Source: Flavobacteriaceae bacterium
GTDB taxonomy: Bacteria; Bacteroidota; Bacteroidia; Flavobacteriales; Flavobacteriaceae
Assembly: GCA_947453885.1 (NCBI GenBank)
Contig: CANGIF010000013.1
Location: 1-64,000, forward strand
Direction of reading: 5' to 3'
DNA length: 64,000 bases
Position 1 is the first letter of the stretch. Each line of letters starts with the position of its first letter. The position numbers were made by a program, and so were the translations under genes. Positions 1 through 8,125 of this stretch are shown here, piece after piece. Under the pieces are notes generated by a model, which saw only the letters and a program-made list of their open reading frames with translations, was not told the origin of the DNA and ran no database searches.

Positions 1-575
1 AACGCTTTTAGTAACCTCGAAATTACAACTCTTGAGGTGTTCAAATCGTAAGCAATTTCTTGATGGGTATTCAGTACTTCTCTTGCTTTATTAATTTTTG
101 CTTTTTCAAAAAGGTAATTCAACAAACGATCGTTCATGTTCATAAACGCCAAACTGTCAACAGCCATAAGTATTTCTTTTAATCTGTTGTTATAGCTATT
201 AAACACAAAGTTTCTCCATGATTTGTATTTACCCAACCATTCCTCCATCTTTTGTATTGGAATCATAATAACTTGTCCATCCGTTTCTGCTACCGCTTTG
301 ATTTCACTTTTTGTTTCACCAATGCAACATGCCATTGTCATGGCGCAAGTGTCACCTTTTTCAATAAAATAAAGCAACAATTCGCCTTCATCAAAATCTT
401 CTCTCAAAATTTTTATTGCGCCTGAAATAAGCAGCGGCATTTTTTTAATGTAGTCTTCAAAATCAATTAAAATAGCTCCTTCTTTGAAATCACGAATTTG
501 GGAAACCTGAGCAATTTCATCTATTAAGCTTTCTTCAAAAATAGAACCATAAGTAAGTTTAAGCAACTCTTTCAT
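1..575 (-). CDS. Crp/Fnr-family transcriptional regulator (C-terminus cut by window edge)
   Basis: An open frame reads from an ATG at 575 down to the window edge without a stop, giving the first 191 residues. The N-terminal part resembles a cyclic-nucleotide-binding beta-roll (FEDYIKKMPLLISGAIKILR, then an acidic stretch and LLYFIEKGDTCAMTMACC). A long helix follows, and then a Crp-type helix-turn-helix with HQEIAYDLNTSRVVISRLLK. The pair CC in the middle resembles Bacteroidota Crp/Fnr proteins that are not classical cAMP receptors. The effector cannot be deduced. The last part of the DNA-binding domain lies outside the window. It is divergent from the methyltransferase gene at 744. The family call is firm and the regulon unknown. 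Confidence 0.85.
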   Translation of the reverse strand, partial: MKELLKLTYGSIFEESLIDEIAQVSQIRDFKEGAILIDFEDYIKKMPLLISGAIKILREDFDEGELLLYFIEKGDTCAMTMACCIGETKSEIKAVAETDGQVIMIPIQKMEEWLGKYKSWRNFVFNSYNNRLKEILMAVDSLAFMNMNDRLLNYLFEKAKINKAREVLNTHQEIAYDLNTSRVVISRLLKA

Positions 576-717
576 ATCTAAATTCAATTAATTTGTGTTG
601 GTAAATATAGTTTATTTATTGAAAATAAAAGTAAGAAACAGGTGTTTGATTGTTAATTCCAATTATAAAACACTTATAAAGTCTGCAACCTTTAATAAAA
701 TCAAAAAATAAAAGCGT

Positions 718-725
718 TATCTTTG
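718..725 (+). promoter_or_regulatory. -7 promoter element of the RsmB-like methyltransferase gene
   Basis: TATCTTTG matches the Bacteroidota -7 consensus TAnnTTTG and lies 18 bases before the ATG at 744. No clear TTG was seen at the expected -33 distance. Confidence 0.6.
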
Positions 726-743
726 CTAGCTGATTTTTAAACA

Positions 744-1958
744 ATGAGATTACACCGAAATTTAGTTTACACCACAATCGATTCGCTTCATGCCATTTTT
801 AATGAAGGTGAATATGCTGATAAAGTTGTAGCACGTGCTTTAAAAAAAGACAAACGTTGGGGTAGTTCCGACAGGAAGTTTGTTGCCGAAACTATATACG
901 AAATAGTGAGATGGAAACGATTATATGCAGAAATTGCAGAAGTTAAAGAACCCTTTGATAGAGACAAGCTATGGAGAATTTTTTCTGTTTGGGCTGTTTT
1001 AAGAGGTTATCCTATTCCAGATTGGCGACAACTTGAAGGAACACCAGAACGCAAAATTAAAGGCCGATTTGATGAACTTTCAAAAATTAGAAAATACAGA
1101 GAATCTATACCAGATTGGATGGATGAACTTGGTATTTTAGAACTTGGGGAAGCTAAATGGACTAAAGAAATTGCAGCTCAAAATAAACCTGCAAAAGTTA
1201 TTTTAAGAGTTAACACTTTAAAAACAACAAAAGAACAATTGCGAGCTATTTTGATGGATTTAAACATTGAAACAGAATTTTTAAATGAGCAACCAGACGC
1301 TTTAGTTTTAAAAGAAAGAGCAAATGTTTTTTTAACAGATGCTTTTAAGCAAGGTTTTTTTGAAGTTCAAGATGCCTCTTCTCAATTAGTTGCTGCTTTT
1401 CTTGATGTGCAGCCAGGAATGAGAGTTGTGGATACTTGTGCGGGCGCGGGAGGAAAAACCCTTCATATGGCATCATTAATGGAAAACAAGGGACAATTGA
1501 TTGCAATGGATTTATACGAAAGTAAACTAAAACAATTAAAACTTAGGGCCAAAAGAAATGGTGCTTTTAATATCGAATACCGCATAATTGACAGTACAAA
1601 AGTTATAAAAAAATTGCACGAAAAAGCAGATAGAGTGTTAATTGACGCACCTTGTAGCGGATTAGGCGTTTTGAAAAGAAACCCAGATGCAAAATGGAAA
1701 TTACAACCAGAATTTATTGACAACATCAGAAAAGTTCAAGCAGAAGTTTTAGAAAATTATTCTAAAATTGTAAAACCAGGAGGTAAATTAGTCTATGCAA
1801 CTTGTTCTATTTTACCTTCAGAAAATGAAAATCAAATCAAAAAATTTCTTACTTCAGAAATTGGAACACAATTTACTTTTATAAAAGAAGTGAAAATTTT
1901 AGCCAACGAATCTGGTTTTGATGGATTTTATATGGCATTACTTGAAAGAAAAAACTAA
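744..1958 (+). CDS. RsmB/NOP-family rRNA (cytosine-C5) methyltransferase
   Basis: A 404-residue SAM-dependent RNA m5C methyltransferase of the RsmB/NOP family. The C-terminal half has motif I (DTCAGAGGKTLHMAS), an acidic SAM ribose-binding strand (AMDLYESKLKQL), motif IV with DAPCSGLG, and motif VI with YATCSILPSENE. The two family cysteines, the catalytic one in TCS and the product-release one in PCSG, are both present. The N-terminal part is an RNA-binding domain that resembles NusB-type extensions. The likely substrate is a cytosine in 16S rRNA, but which position cannot be read from the sequence. Transcribed on its own from the TATCTTTG element at 718. The nuclease gene starts 13 bases downstream. 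Confidence 0.9.
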   Translation: MRLHRNLVYTTIDSLHAIFNEGEYADKVVARALKKDKRWGSSDRKFVAETIYEIVRWKRLYAEIAEVKEPFDRDKLWRIFSVWAVLRGYPIPDWRQLEGTPERKIKGRFDELSKIRKYRESIPDWMDELGILELGEAKWTKEIAAQNKPAKVILRVNTLKTTKEQLRAILMDLNIETEFLNEQPDALVLKERANVFLTDAFKQGFFEVQDASSQLVAAFLDVQPGMRVVDTCAGAGGKTLHMASLMENKGQLIAMDLYESKLKQLKLRAKRNGAFNIEYRIIDSTKVIKKLHEKADRVLIDAPCSGLGVLKRNPDAKWKLQPEFIDNIRKVQAEVLENYSKIVKPGGKLVYATCSILPSENENQIKKFLTSEIGTQFTFIKEVKILANESGFDGFYMALLERKN

Positions 1959-1971
1959 TAATAAAATAATA

Positions 1972-3054
1972 ATGAAAAAATTTAAAGTACTACTTTTTAT
2001 TTTACTGACATCAGTAACTTTTGGACAAATTCCTGCAGGTTATTACAATTCTGCTACTGGAACTGGATACACACTTAAAACGCAACTTTACAATATAATT
2101 AAAAACCATACTGATTTTGGATATAGTGGTTTATACACCACCTATTTAACTTCTGATAAGGATTTTTATTATGAAAATGACGGTACAGTTTTGGACATGT
2201 ACACAGAAAATCCAACAGGGGCAGATGTTTTTGAATTTACTTATGGTGTTAATCAAGATGACGGAACTGGTGGAACAGCAGAAGGTCAGAAATACAACAG
2301 AGAACATACTATTCCACAGTCTGTATTTAATTCCGCTACACCAATGTATTCAGATGCCCATTTTATAGTTCCTGCTGATAAATATGTAAATGGTCAAAGA
2401 GGAGATTTACCTTATGGCGTTGTAAGTACAGCAACTAAGACCTTTACAAATGGAACAAAAAAAGGACCTAATTTAAATTCAGGATATTCTTCAGGATATA
2501 CAGGTGTAGTTTTTGAACCTATTGACGAATTTAAAGGAGATATTGCTAGAATGTTATTGTATTTTGCGACACGATATGAAGACCTTGTTGCTGGATGGAA
2601 CTATACAATGTTTAATAACACTTCTGATCAAGTTTTTACTTTAAACGCTATTAATGTTTTAGTAACATGGAGCAATAATGACCCTGTTAGCCAACGTGAA
2701 ATAGACAGAAACAATGCGATTTACGACCGCCAACACAACAGAAATCCATATATTGATCACCAAGAATATGTAATGCAAATTTGGGGTAACTTACTTTCAC
2801 AAAATAGTTTTAATTTACTTAATACAATTGGCCTGTACCCTATTCCAACTAACAATCACAAAATAGTAATTCAATCAACAACTTCAATTGATACAATTGA
2901 AATGTATTCGGTAAATGGACAATTATTAAATACTATTAAAAACCCAGTTTTCGAAAACAATATGTATGAATTAAATGACTTACCCACAGGTTTTTATTTT
3001 GTTAAACTAAGTAATGGTCGTAATTCAATTACAAAAAAAATTGTGGTGAATTAA
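1972..3054 (+). CDS. Secreted endonuclease I family nuclease with type IX sorting domain
   Basis: A 360-residue EndA/Vvn-type nuclease (endonuclease I family) that degrades extracellular nucleic acid. Starting at 1972 gives a signal peptide, MKKFKVLLFILLTSVTFGQ; the longer frame from 1918 would overlap the upstream gene and hide it. The catalytic region has REHTIPQSVF (the family His in EH-P) and DAHFIVPADKYVNGQRGD (family Asn and Arg in VNGxR). The last 75 or so residues form a type A T9SS sorting domain: GLYPIPTNN, then IEMYSVNGQLL, LPTGFYFVKL and a basic KKIVVN end. This predicts export across the outer membrane by the Gld/Spr machinery, whose core is encoded at 48-53 kb. A hairpin terminator follows. 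Confidence 0.9.
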   Translation: MKKFKVLLFILLTSVTFGQIPAGYYNSATGTGYTLKTQLYNIIKNHTDFGYSGLYTTYLTSDKDFYYENDGTVLDMYTENPTGADVFEFTYGVNQDDGTGGTAEGQKYNREHTIPQSVFNSATPMYSDAHFIVPADKYVNGQRGDLPYGVVSTATKTFTNGTKKGPNLNSGYSSGYTGVVFEPIDEFKGDIARMLLYFATRYEDLVAGWNYTMFNNTSDQVFTLNAINVLVTWSNNDPVSQREIDRNNAIYDRQHNRNPYIDHQEYVMQIWGNLLSQNSFNLLNTIGLYPIPTNNHKIVIQSTTSIDTIEMYSVNGQLLNTIKNPVFENNMYELNDLPTGFYFVKLSNGRNSITKKIVVN

Positions 3055-3079
3055 GTTTCATGTTCTTAATTCTCATTTT

Positions 3080-4114
3080 TTAATCTTCAATTTCATTTTT
3101 TGCAATTGAAGATTTTTTTATGTAACCTTCAATCATACTGTTGAATTCATTGCTATTTGAAACAAATTTACTTTTAATTGGTAAATAGAATAAAGATTCA
3201 CTAGGAATATTATCTGCTAATCGAGCGTAATCTTTTTCGGTTGTAATTATTATTTTATCACAAGCCTGACTTTTAATTGAAATCAAATCAGTTTCCGAAA
3301 AATCATGATGATCTTTATATTTCAAAATTACGTCGTTATCTGTTTTTAATAATTCAAAAAAAGGTTCGGGTTTTGCAATTCCTGCAAGTAGTACTTTGGG
3401 AGTTTGTAAAATATGTTTTATAGATAACCTTTTTGTTTTTGAAAAAACATGTTCATCATATTCTATAGCTGTAAAAAATATAGGAACGTTTAGGTTAATT
3501 TCTTTTTTGATTTTTTGTTGTGTTTCTTCAGTAATATTTTCTGGACATTTTGTTACAATAATCAAATTGGCGCGTTTTGCTCCTTTGCCGAATTCTCTTA
3601 AATTCCCTGTTGGTAAAACAAAATCGTTACAATAAAGTTCGTTGTAAGCTGTTAAAAGTATATAAAATCCTGCGTTAACTTTTCTGTGTTGAAATGCATC
3701 GTCTAATAAAATTATTTGTGGAGGATTGGGAAGTGTCATTAATTTTTCAATTCCGTTTTTCCTATCAGCATCAACTGCTACTTGAATTGTCGGAAACTTG
3801 CAGAAATATTGAAAAGGTTCATCTCCTAAATCCTTAGCATTTGTATCTTTTGACGCTAAAACAAATCCTTTTGAATGTCTTTTATACCCTCTACTCAATG
3901 TAGCAACTCTGTAGTAGGGTTGTAAAAGTCGTATTAAATATTCAATTTGTGGTGTTTTACCTGTTCCGCCTACGCTTAAATTTCCAACAGCGATGATAGG
4001 AATTTCAAACGAATACGATTTGAAAACTCCTATATCGAATAAATAATTACGAAAAAAAGTTATTAACCCATATATTAAGGAAAATGGAAACAATATTTTT
4101 CTAAAGAAAATCAT
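3080..4114 (-). CDS. lpxK: Tetraacyldisaccharide 4'-kinase
   Basis: LpxK phosphorylates the 4' position of the lipid A disaccharide precursor at the inner membrane, the sixth step of the Raetz pathway. The 344-residue length is normal. An N-terminal membrane-associated helix (FSLIYGLITFFRNYLF) precedes the P-loop GNLSVGGTGKTP, and LLDDAFQHRK is the characteristic LpxK motif holding catalytic acidic residues. Later signatures, TKCPENIT and TTEKDYARL, fit the family. It stands alone between the convergent nuclease gene and the divergent Nif3-like gene. The final eight codons lie in the nuclease terminator hairpin. Identity is firm. Confidence 0.95.
   Translation of the reverse strand: MIFFRKILFPFSLIYGLITFFRNYLFDIGVFKSYSFEIPIIAVGNLSVGGTGKTPQIEYLIRLLQPYYRVATLSRGYKRHSKGFVLASKDTNAKDLGDEPFQYFCKFPTIQVAVDADRKNGIEKLMTLPNPPQIILLDDAFQHRKVNAGFYILLTAYNELYCNDFVLPTGNLREFGKGAKRANLIIVTKCPENITEETQQKIKKEINLNVPIFFTAIEYDEHVFSKTKRLSIKHILQTPKVLLAGIAKPEPFFELLKTDNDVILKYKDHHDFSETDLISIKSQACDKIIITTEKDYARLADNIPSESLFYLPIKSKFVSNSNEFNSMIEGYIKKSSIAKNEIED
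3082..3119 (+). terminator. Intrinsic terminator of the nuclease gene, inside the lpxK 3' end
   Basis: An 11-bp stem AATCTTCAATT/AATTGAAGATT with an 11-base loop is followed by a T run. It overlaps the last codons of the convergent lpxK gene (stop at 3080), so those codons also encode the hairpin. Confidence 0.75.
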
Positions 4115-4134
4115 AGTACGAAAGTATAATAAAT

Positions 4135-4142
4135 TATCTTTG
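4135..4142 (+). promoter_or_regulatory. -7 promoter element of the Nif3-like gene
   Basis: TATCTTTG matches TAnnTTTG and lies 35 bases before the ATG at 4178. It sits in the 63-base gap shared with divergent lpxK. Confidence 0.6.
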
Positions 4143-4177
4143 AATTAAAATTTAATCCTGTAGTTTAATTAAAAATA

Positions 4178-5272
4178 ATGAAATTAAGACAAATTACATC
4201 CATTTTAGAAGAGCTTGCACCTTTAGCTTACGCTGAAGATTTTGACAATGTAGGATTGTTACTAGGCAATAGCAATCAAGAGGTTACTGGAATTTTAGTT
4301 TGCCATGATGCTTTAGAAAGCGTTATTGATGAAGCAATTAGAAAAAAATGTAATTTAGTAGTTTGTTTTCACCCTATTCTTTTTTCCGGATTAAAAAAAA
4401 TTACAGGCAAAAACTATGTGGAACGTTCCATAATAAAAGCAATAAAAAATGAAATAGCAATATTTGCTATTCATACAGCACTTGACAATCATCAAGAAGG
4501 TGTAAATAAAATTTTTTGCAATCATTTAGGATTAATAAATACTAAAATACTGATTCCCAAAAAAGATTTTATATATAAATTAGTTACGTTTACCGTTACT
4601 GAAAATGCCGAAAAACTAAGAAATGCATTATTTGATGCTGGAGCTGGGAAAATCGGAAATTATGAAAACTGCAGTTTTAGTTCAAATGGTATTGGAACTT
4701 ATAAAGGTAATGAAAGTAGTAATCCTGTAATTGGTTTGAAAAATGAATTTGTAGAAGCAGCCGAAATCAAAATAGAAGTAACTTTTGAAAAACATTATGA
4801 AAAAAGTGTATTAAAAGCTCTTTTTGAAAATCATATTTATGAAGAAGTTGCTTATGAAATTTACAAATTAGAAAACAAACATCAAAACATAGGGCTTGGT
4901 ATGATTGGTGAATTTAATCGTAGCTTGGACGAAATTGAATTTTTAAATTTTATAAAAAAAACAATGCAAGCAGACGGAATCAGACATTCTGTTTTGTTAA
5001 AAAAACCGATAAAAAAAGTTGCTGTTTTGGGAGGTTCCGGGAGTTTTGCAATAAATGAAGCTATAAAAGCAGGTGCAGACACTTTTATAACAGCCGATTT
5101 GAAATACCATCAATTCTACGAAGCTGAAAATCATCTACTTTTAGTCGATATTGGTCATTTTGAAAGCGAACGGTATACAAAAAATTATATTGTTGACTTT
5201 CTTCGGAAAAAAATACTTAATTTTGCAATCATTTTATCTGAAGAAAATACAAATCCAGTTAAGTACTTATAA
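4178..5272 (+). CDS. Nif3-like dinuclear metal center protein
   Basis: A 364-residue member of the Nif3/YqfO/YbgI family, the long form with an inserted PII-like (CutA1-type) middle domain. N-terminal features are EDFDNVGLLLGN and VVCFHPILFSGLKKIT; the His near residue 65 belongs to the conserved metal-binding set. AIHTALDNHQEGVN adds another His. The C-terminal half has VAVLGGSGSFAINEAIKAGADTF and LLVDIGHFESE, completing the dimetal site. Homologues form hexameric rings; the biochemical role is unsettled, so none is assigned. The next gene starts three bases after its stop, so the two are almost certainly co-translated. Confidence 0.92.
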   Translation: MKLRQITSILEELAPLAYAEDFDNVGLLLGNSNQEVTGILVCHDALESVIDEAIRKKCNLVVCFHPILFSGLKKITGKNYVERSIIKAIKNEIAIFAIHTALDNHQEGVNKIFCNHLGLINTKILIPKKDFIYKLVTFTVTENAEKLRNALFDAGAGKIGNYENCSFSSNGIGTYKGNESSNPVIGLKNEFVEAAEIKIEVTFEKHYEKSVLKALFENHIYEEVAYEIYKLENKHQNIGLGMIGEFNRSLDEIEFLNFIKKTMQADGIRHSVLLKKPIKKVAVLGGSGSFAINEAIKAGADTFITADLKYHQFYEAENHLLLVDIGHFESERYTKNYIVDFLRKKILNFAIILSEENTNPVKYL

Positions 5273-5275
5273 AAT

Positions 5276-6055
5276 ATGGCGACTATAAAAGAAATGAGTG
5301 TTGAAGACAAGTTAAGAGCATTATATGATTTACAATTAATTGACTCTAGAATTGACGAAATCAGAAATGTTAGAGGTGAACTACCTTTAGAAGTTGAAGA
5401 TTTGGAAGATGAAGTTACAGGTCTAAGCGCGCGTTTAGAAAAATTAAAGAATGACTTAGAATCTATTGAGAATCAAATTAAAGCAAAAAAAATTGCAATT
5501 GATGATCACAATACATCAATAAAAAAATATTCAGAACAGCAAAAAAATGTTCGTAACAATAGAGAATTCAACTCTTTAACTAAAGAAGTTGAATTTCAAG
5601 AGCTTGAAATTCAACTTGCTGAAAAGCAAATTAAAGAAATGAAAGCAAGTATGGAACACAAAAAGCAAGTAATTTCTGATTCCAAAGAACGTTTAGATCA
5701 AAAAAACAATCACTTAAAACATAAAAAATCTGAATTAAGTGATATTATGGGAGAAACAGAAAAAGAAGAGAAATTTTTATCTGAAAAATCAGCTGAATAT
5801 GAGCTCGTAATTGAAGAACGATTGTTAGCTGCTTATAAAAGAATACGTTCAAGTGTTAGAAATGGATTAGCTGTAGTTTCTATAGAAAGAGGCGCATCTT
5901 CAGGTTCTTTTTTTACAATTCCACCTCAAACACAAGTTGAAATTGCTTCAAGAAAAAAAGTCATTACTGACGAACATTCAGGAAGAATTTTAGTTGACAA
6001 TGCTTTAGCTACTGAAGAAAAGGAAAAAATGGAGAAATTATTTTCTAAATTCTAA
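5276..6055 (+). CDS. Coiled-coil protein with a degenerate (Cys-less) C4 zinc-ribbon tail
   Basis: A 259-residue protein with a long charged coiled coil (residues about 35-180) and a C-terminal module that matches the zf-RING_7/CT398 zinc ribbon in layout. The usual CxxC pairs are gone: at 207-211 the sequence is GASSG, followed by SFFTIPPQ, and at 232-239 it is DEHSGRIL, where related proteins have CxxC-GRIL. The whole protein has no cysteine. IPPQ and SGRIL, which frame the metal site in relatives, are kept, so the fold probably persists without zinc. The function is unknown. It sits three bases after the Nif3-like gene, a pairing that suggests a shared role. Confidence 0.8.
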   Translation: MATIKEMSVEDKLRALYDLQLIDSRIDEIRNVRGELPLEVEDLEDEVTGLSARLEKLKNDLESIENQIKAKKIAIDDHNTSIKKYSEQQKNVRNNREFNSLTKEVEFQELEIQLAEKQIKEMKASMEHKKQVISDSKERLDQKNNHLKHKKSELSDIMGETEKEEKFLSEKSAEYELVIEERLLAAYKRIRSSVRNGLAVVSIERGASSGSFFTIPPQTQVEIASRKKVITDEHSGRILVDNALATEEKEKMEKLFSKF

Positions 6056-6077
6056 AAACAAATCTAATCAAATTAAG

Positions 6078-6117
6078 AATCTCTAAAATCATATTCGTTT
6101 TTAGAGATTTTTTTTTG
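6078..6117. terminator. Intrinsic terminator between convergent genes
   Basis: An 11-bp stem AATCTCTAAAA/TTTTAGAGATT is followed by nine T residues on the + strand. It ends the Nif3-like operon and abuts the stop of the Lrp-type gene at 6119. Confidence 0.85.
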
Positions 6118-6118
6118 A

Positions 6119-6577
6119 CTATAACACAAAAGAAGTTGTGTTTTTTACTTCTCCAATCATAAAGGTGCTATGTGTGCTACCAATATGTTGCAAAGTAGTT
6201 AATTTTGTAACCATAAATTCCCTATATTCTTCCATATTGTTTACACAAATTTTCAAAATATAATCATAGTCACCACTTACATGAAAACATTCTAATACCT
6301 CGTCTAATTGAACGACTTCTTTTTCAAAAGTGGTTAAAAAATCTTTTGAGTGTTGAATTAATTTTATATGACAAAAAACAACAAAACCTTTATTAATTTT
6401 ATTTCTATTTAAAAGTACAACGTATTTTTGAATGATCCCTTCACGCTCAAGCTTTTTAATTCTTTCATAAACTGCTGTTACTGACAAATTTAATTTCAAA
6501 GAAAGTTCTTTAGTTGTTTTTTTGGTATCTAACTGTAAAAGCGCCAATAACTTTTTGTCAATTGTATCTAAATTCAT
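6119..6577 (-). CDS. Lrp/AsnC-family transcriptional regulator
   Basis: A 152-residue feast/famine regulator. Residues 1-60 form the AsnC helix-turn-helix (LDTIDKKLLALLQLD, then LSVTAVYERIKKLEREGII), and residues 65-150 the RAM ligand-binding ferredoxin fold with VLECFHVSGDYDYILKI, the usual amino-acid-sensing motif. Divergent by 167 bases from a methionine gamma-lyase-like gene. Such pairings often mean that the regulator controls the neighbour in response to the amino acid degraded, which is inference here. No TAnnTTTG element was recognised in the shared gap. Confidence 0.92.
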   Translation of the reverse strand: MNLDTIDKKLLALLQLDTKKTTKELSLKLNLSVTAVYERIKKLEREGIIQKYVVLLNRNKINKGFVVFCHIKLIQHSKDFLTTFEKEVVQLDEVLECFHVSGDYDYILKICVNNMEEYREFMVTKLTTLQHIGSTHSTFMIGEVKNTTSFVL

Positions 6578-6744
6578 AAGTTTTAAAAGTTGAAAAGAAA
6601 TATTTACTGTAAAAAATAAAATACAATTACTTCAAGTTACAAATAAACTAAAATTAATTAAATATCTAGATAAAAAATCTAAATTATCAATTCCATATTG
6701 TATATATATTTAAAAAATATGATTTTTGAATAAAAAAATTATTT

Positions 6745-7947
6745 ATGACAAAATTTAATCCTGCCGACCAAATTCAAGATTTGCAATATTTTGGAGAATT
6801 TGGAGGTGTTAACCCTTCCATCTCTGATTCCTCTACTTATACATTTCTTTCAGCTAAAACAATGTTTGACACTTTTGAAGGTAATGCTGAAGGATGTTAT
6901 TTATATTCTCGCCATTCCTCTCCTAGTAATTTGTATTTAGACAAAGCACTTGCTGCAATGGAAGGAACAGAGTCAGCAAATGTAGCAGCTTCTGGTATGG
7001 GTGCTATTACACCAACTTTGTTACAACTTTGTGGGCAAGGCGATCATATTGTTTCCAGCAGAACTATATATGGCGGAACCTACGCATTTCTTAAAAACTT
7101 TGCTCCAAGAATGGGTATTGCAACTACTTTTGTTGACATTACCAAATTAAAAGCAGTAGAAGCCGCAATTACACCAAATACAAAAGTACTTTATTGTGAA
7201 ACGGTTAGCAATCCTTTATTAGAAGTTGCCGATATATCAGAGTTATCAAAAATTGCAAAAAAACATGGTTTAAAGTTAGTTGTTGACAATACATTTTCGC
7301 CTCTTTCAGTTGCTCCAATCCAATTAGGCGCAGATATTGTTATTCACAGTTTAACAAAATACATCAACGGAAGTAGTGATACTGTTGGTGGTGTTACGTG
7401 TGCATCTCAAGAATTTATAGATAGCTTGAAAAATGTCAACAATGGAGCAAGTATGTTATTAGGTCCAACTATGGACAGTTTACGTTCAGCAAGTGTTATG
7501 AAAAATTTACGTACGCTTCACATTCGAATGAAACAGCATAGTAAAAATGCGCTTTATCTTGCTGAGCGTTTTGAAAAAGATGGTTTAAAGACAGTTTACC
7601 CTGGACTAAAAAGTCACCCAAGTCATGATTTATATAACAAAATGATTAATCATGAATATGGTTTTGGTGGCATGATGACAATAGATGCTGGATCTATTGA
7701 AAAAGCAAATGCTTTAATGGAGCTTATGCAAGAAAGAAATTTAGGCTATTTAGCCGTTAGTTTAGGATTTTACAAAACTCTTTTTAGTGCGCCAGGCAGC
7801 TCAACATCAAGCGAAATTCCTTTAGAAGAACAAATTGAAATGGGATTGACTGATGGTTTAATTCGCTTTTCAATAGGACTTGATAACGATATTGAACGCA
7901 CTTACCAAATGATGAAACAGTGCATTAAAGAATTATCAATCTTGTAA
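6745..7947 (+). CDS. Cys/Met-metabolism PLP enzyme, probably methionine gamma-lyase
   Basis: A 400-residue fold-type I PLP enzyme of the trans-sulfuration family. Landmarks are YSR at 54-56 (phosphate-binding Tyr and Arg donated across the dimer), SGMGAI at 83-88, VVDNTFSPL with Asp181 contacting the pyridine nitrogen, and HSLTKYINGSSD with Lys205 as the Schiff-base lysine. Family members include cystathionine gamma-synthase, cystathionine gamma- and beta-lyase and methionine gamma-lyase. The divergent Lrp regulator favours a catabolic lyase releasing methanethiol, 2-oxobutanoate and ammonia. The motif YSRHSSPS replaces the common YSRxxNPT, so substrate assignment is tentative. Confidence 0.8.
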   Translation: MTKFNPADQIQDLQYFGEFGGVNPSISDSSTYTFLSAKTMFDTFEGNAEGCYLYSRHSSPSNLYLDKALAAMEGTESANVAASGMGAITPTLLQLCGQGDHIVSSRTIYGGTYAFLKNFAPRMGIATTFVDITKLKAVEAAITPNTKVLYCETVSNPLLEVADISELSKIAKKHGLKLVVDNTFSPLSVAPIQLGADIVIHSLTKYINGSSDTVGGVTCASQEFIDSLKNVNNGASMLLGPTMDSLRSASVMKNLRTLHIRMKQHSKNALYLAERFEKDGLKTVYPGLKSHPSHDLYNKMINHEYGFGGMMTIDAGSIEKANALMELMQERNLGYLAVSLGFYKTLFSAPGSSTSSEIPLEEQIEMGLTDGLIRFSIGLDNDIERTYQMMKQCIKELSIL

Positions 7948-7958
7948 TTGATTTAAAA

Positions 7959-8009
7959 TTAAAGGTTAAAGTTGTATTGTTATATTATCAATACAACTTT
8001 AACCTTTAA
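7959..8009 (+). repeat. Perfect 21-bp inverted repeat (hairpin) after the PLP-enzyme gene
   Basis: Arms 7959-7979 and 7989-8009 are exact reverse complements around a 9-base loop. It starts 11 bases after the stop codon. No T run follows, only TAATAAAAA, so it may stabilise the mRNA 3' end or work as a weak terminator. Confidence 0.7.
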
Positions 8010-8100
8010 TAAAAAGGTAAAAATTTAAATTATTGTAATAATTTTTTCTAACGAACTACTAATTTATTCTTAATTAGAAGTAACCTAAATACAAATTACT

Positions 8101-8108
8101 TAATTTTG
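8101..8108 (+). promoter_or_regulatory. -7 promoter element of the OstA-like gene
   Basis: TAATTTTG matches TAnnTTTG and ends 17 bases before the TTG start at 8126, supporting that unusual start. Confidence 0.6.
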
Positions 8109-8125
8109 ACAAAAAATAATAACCT

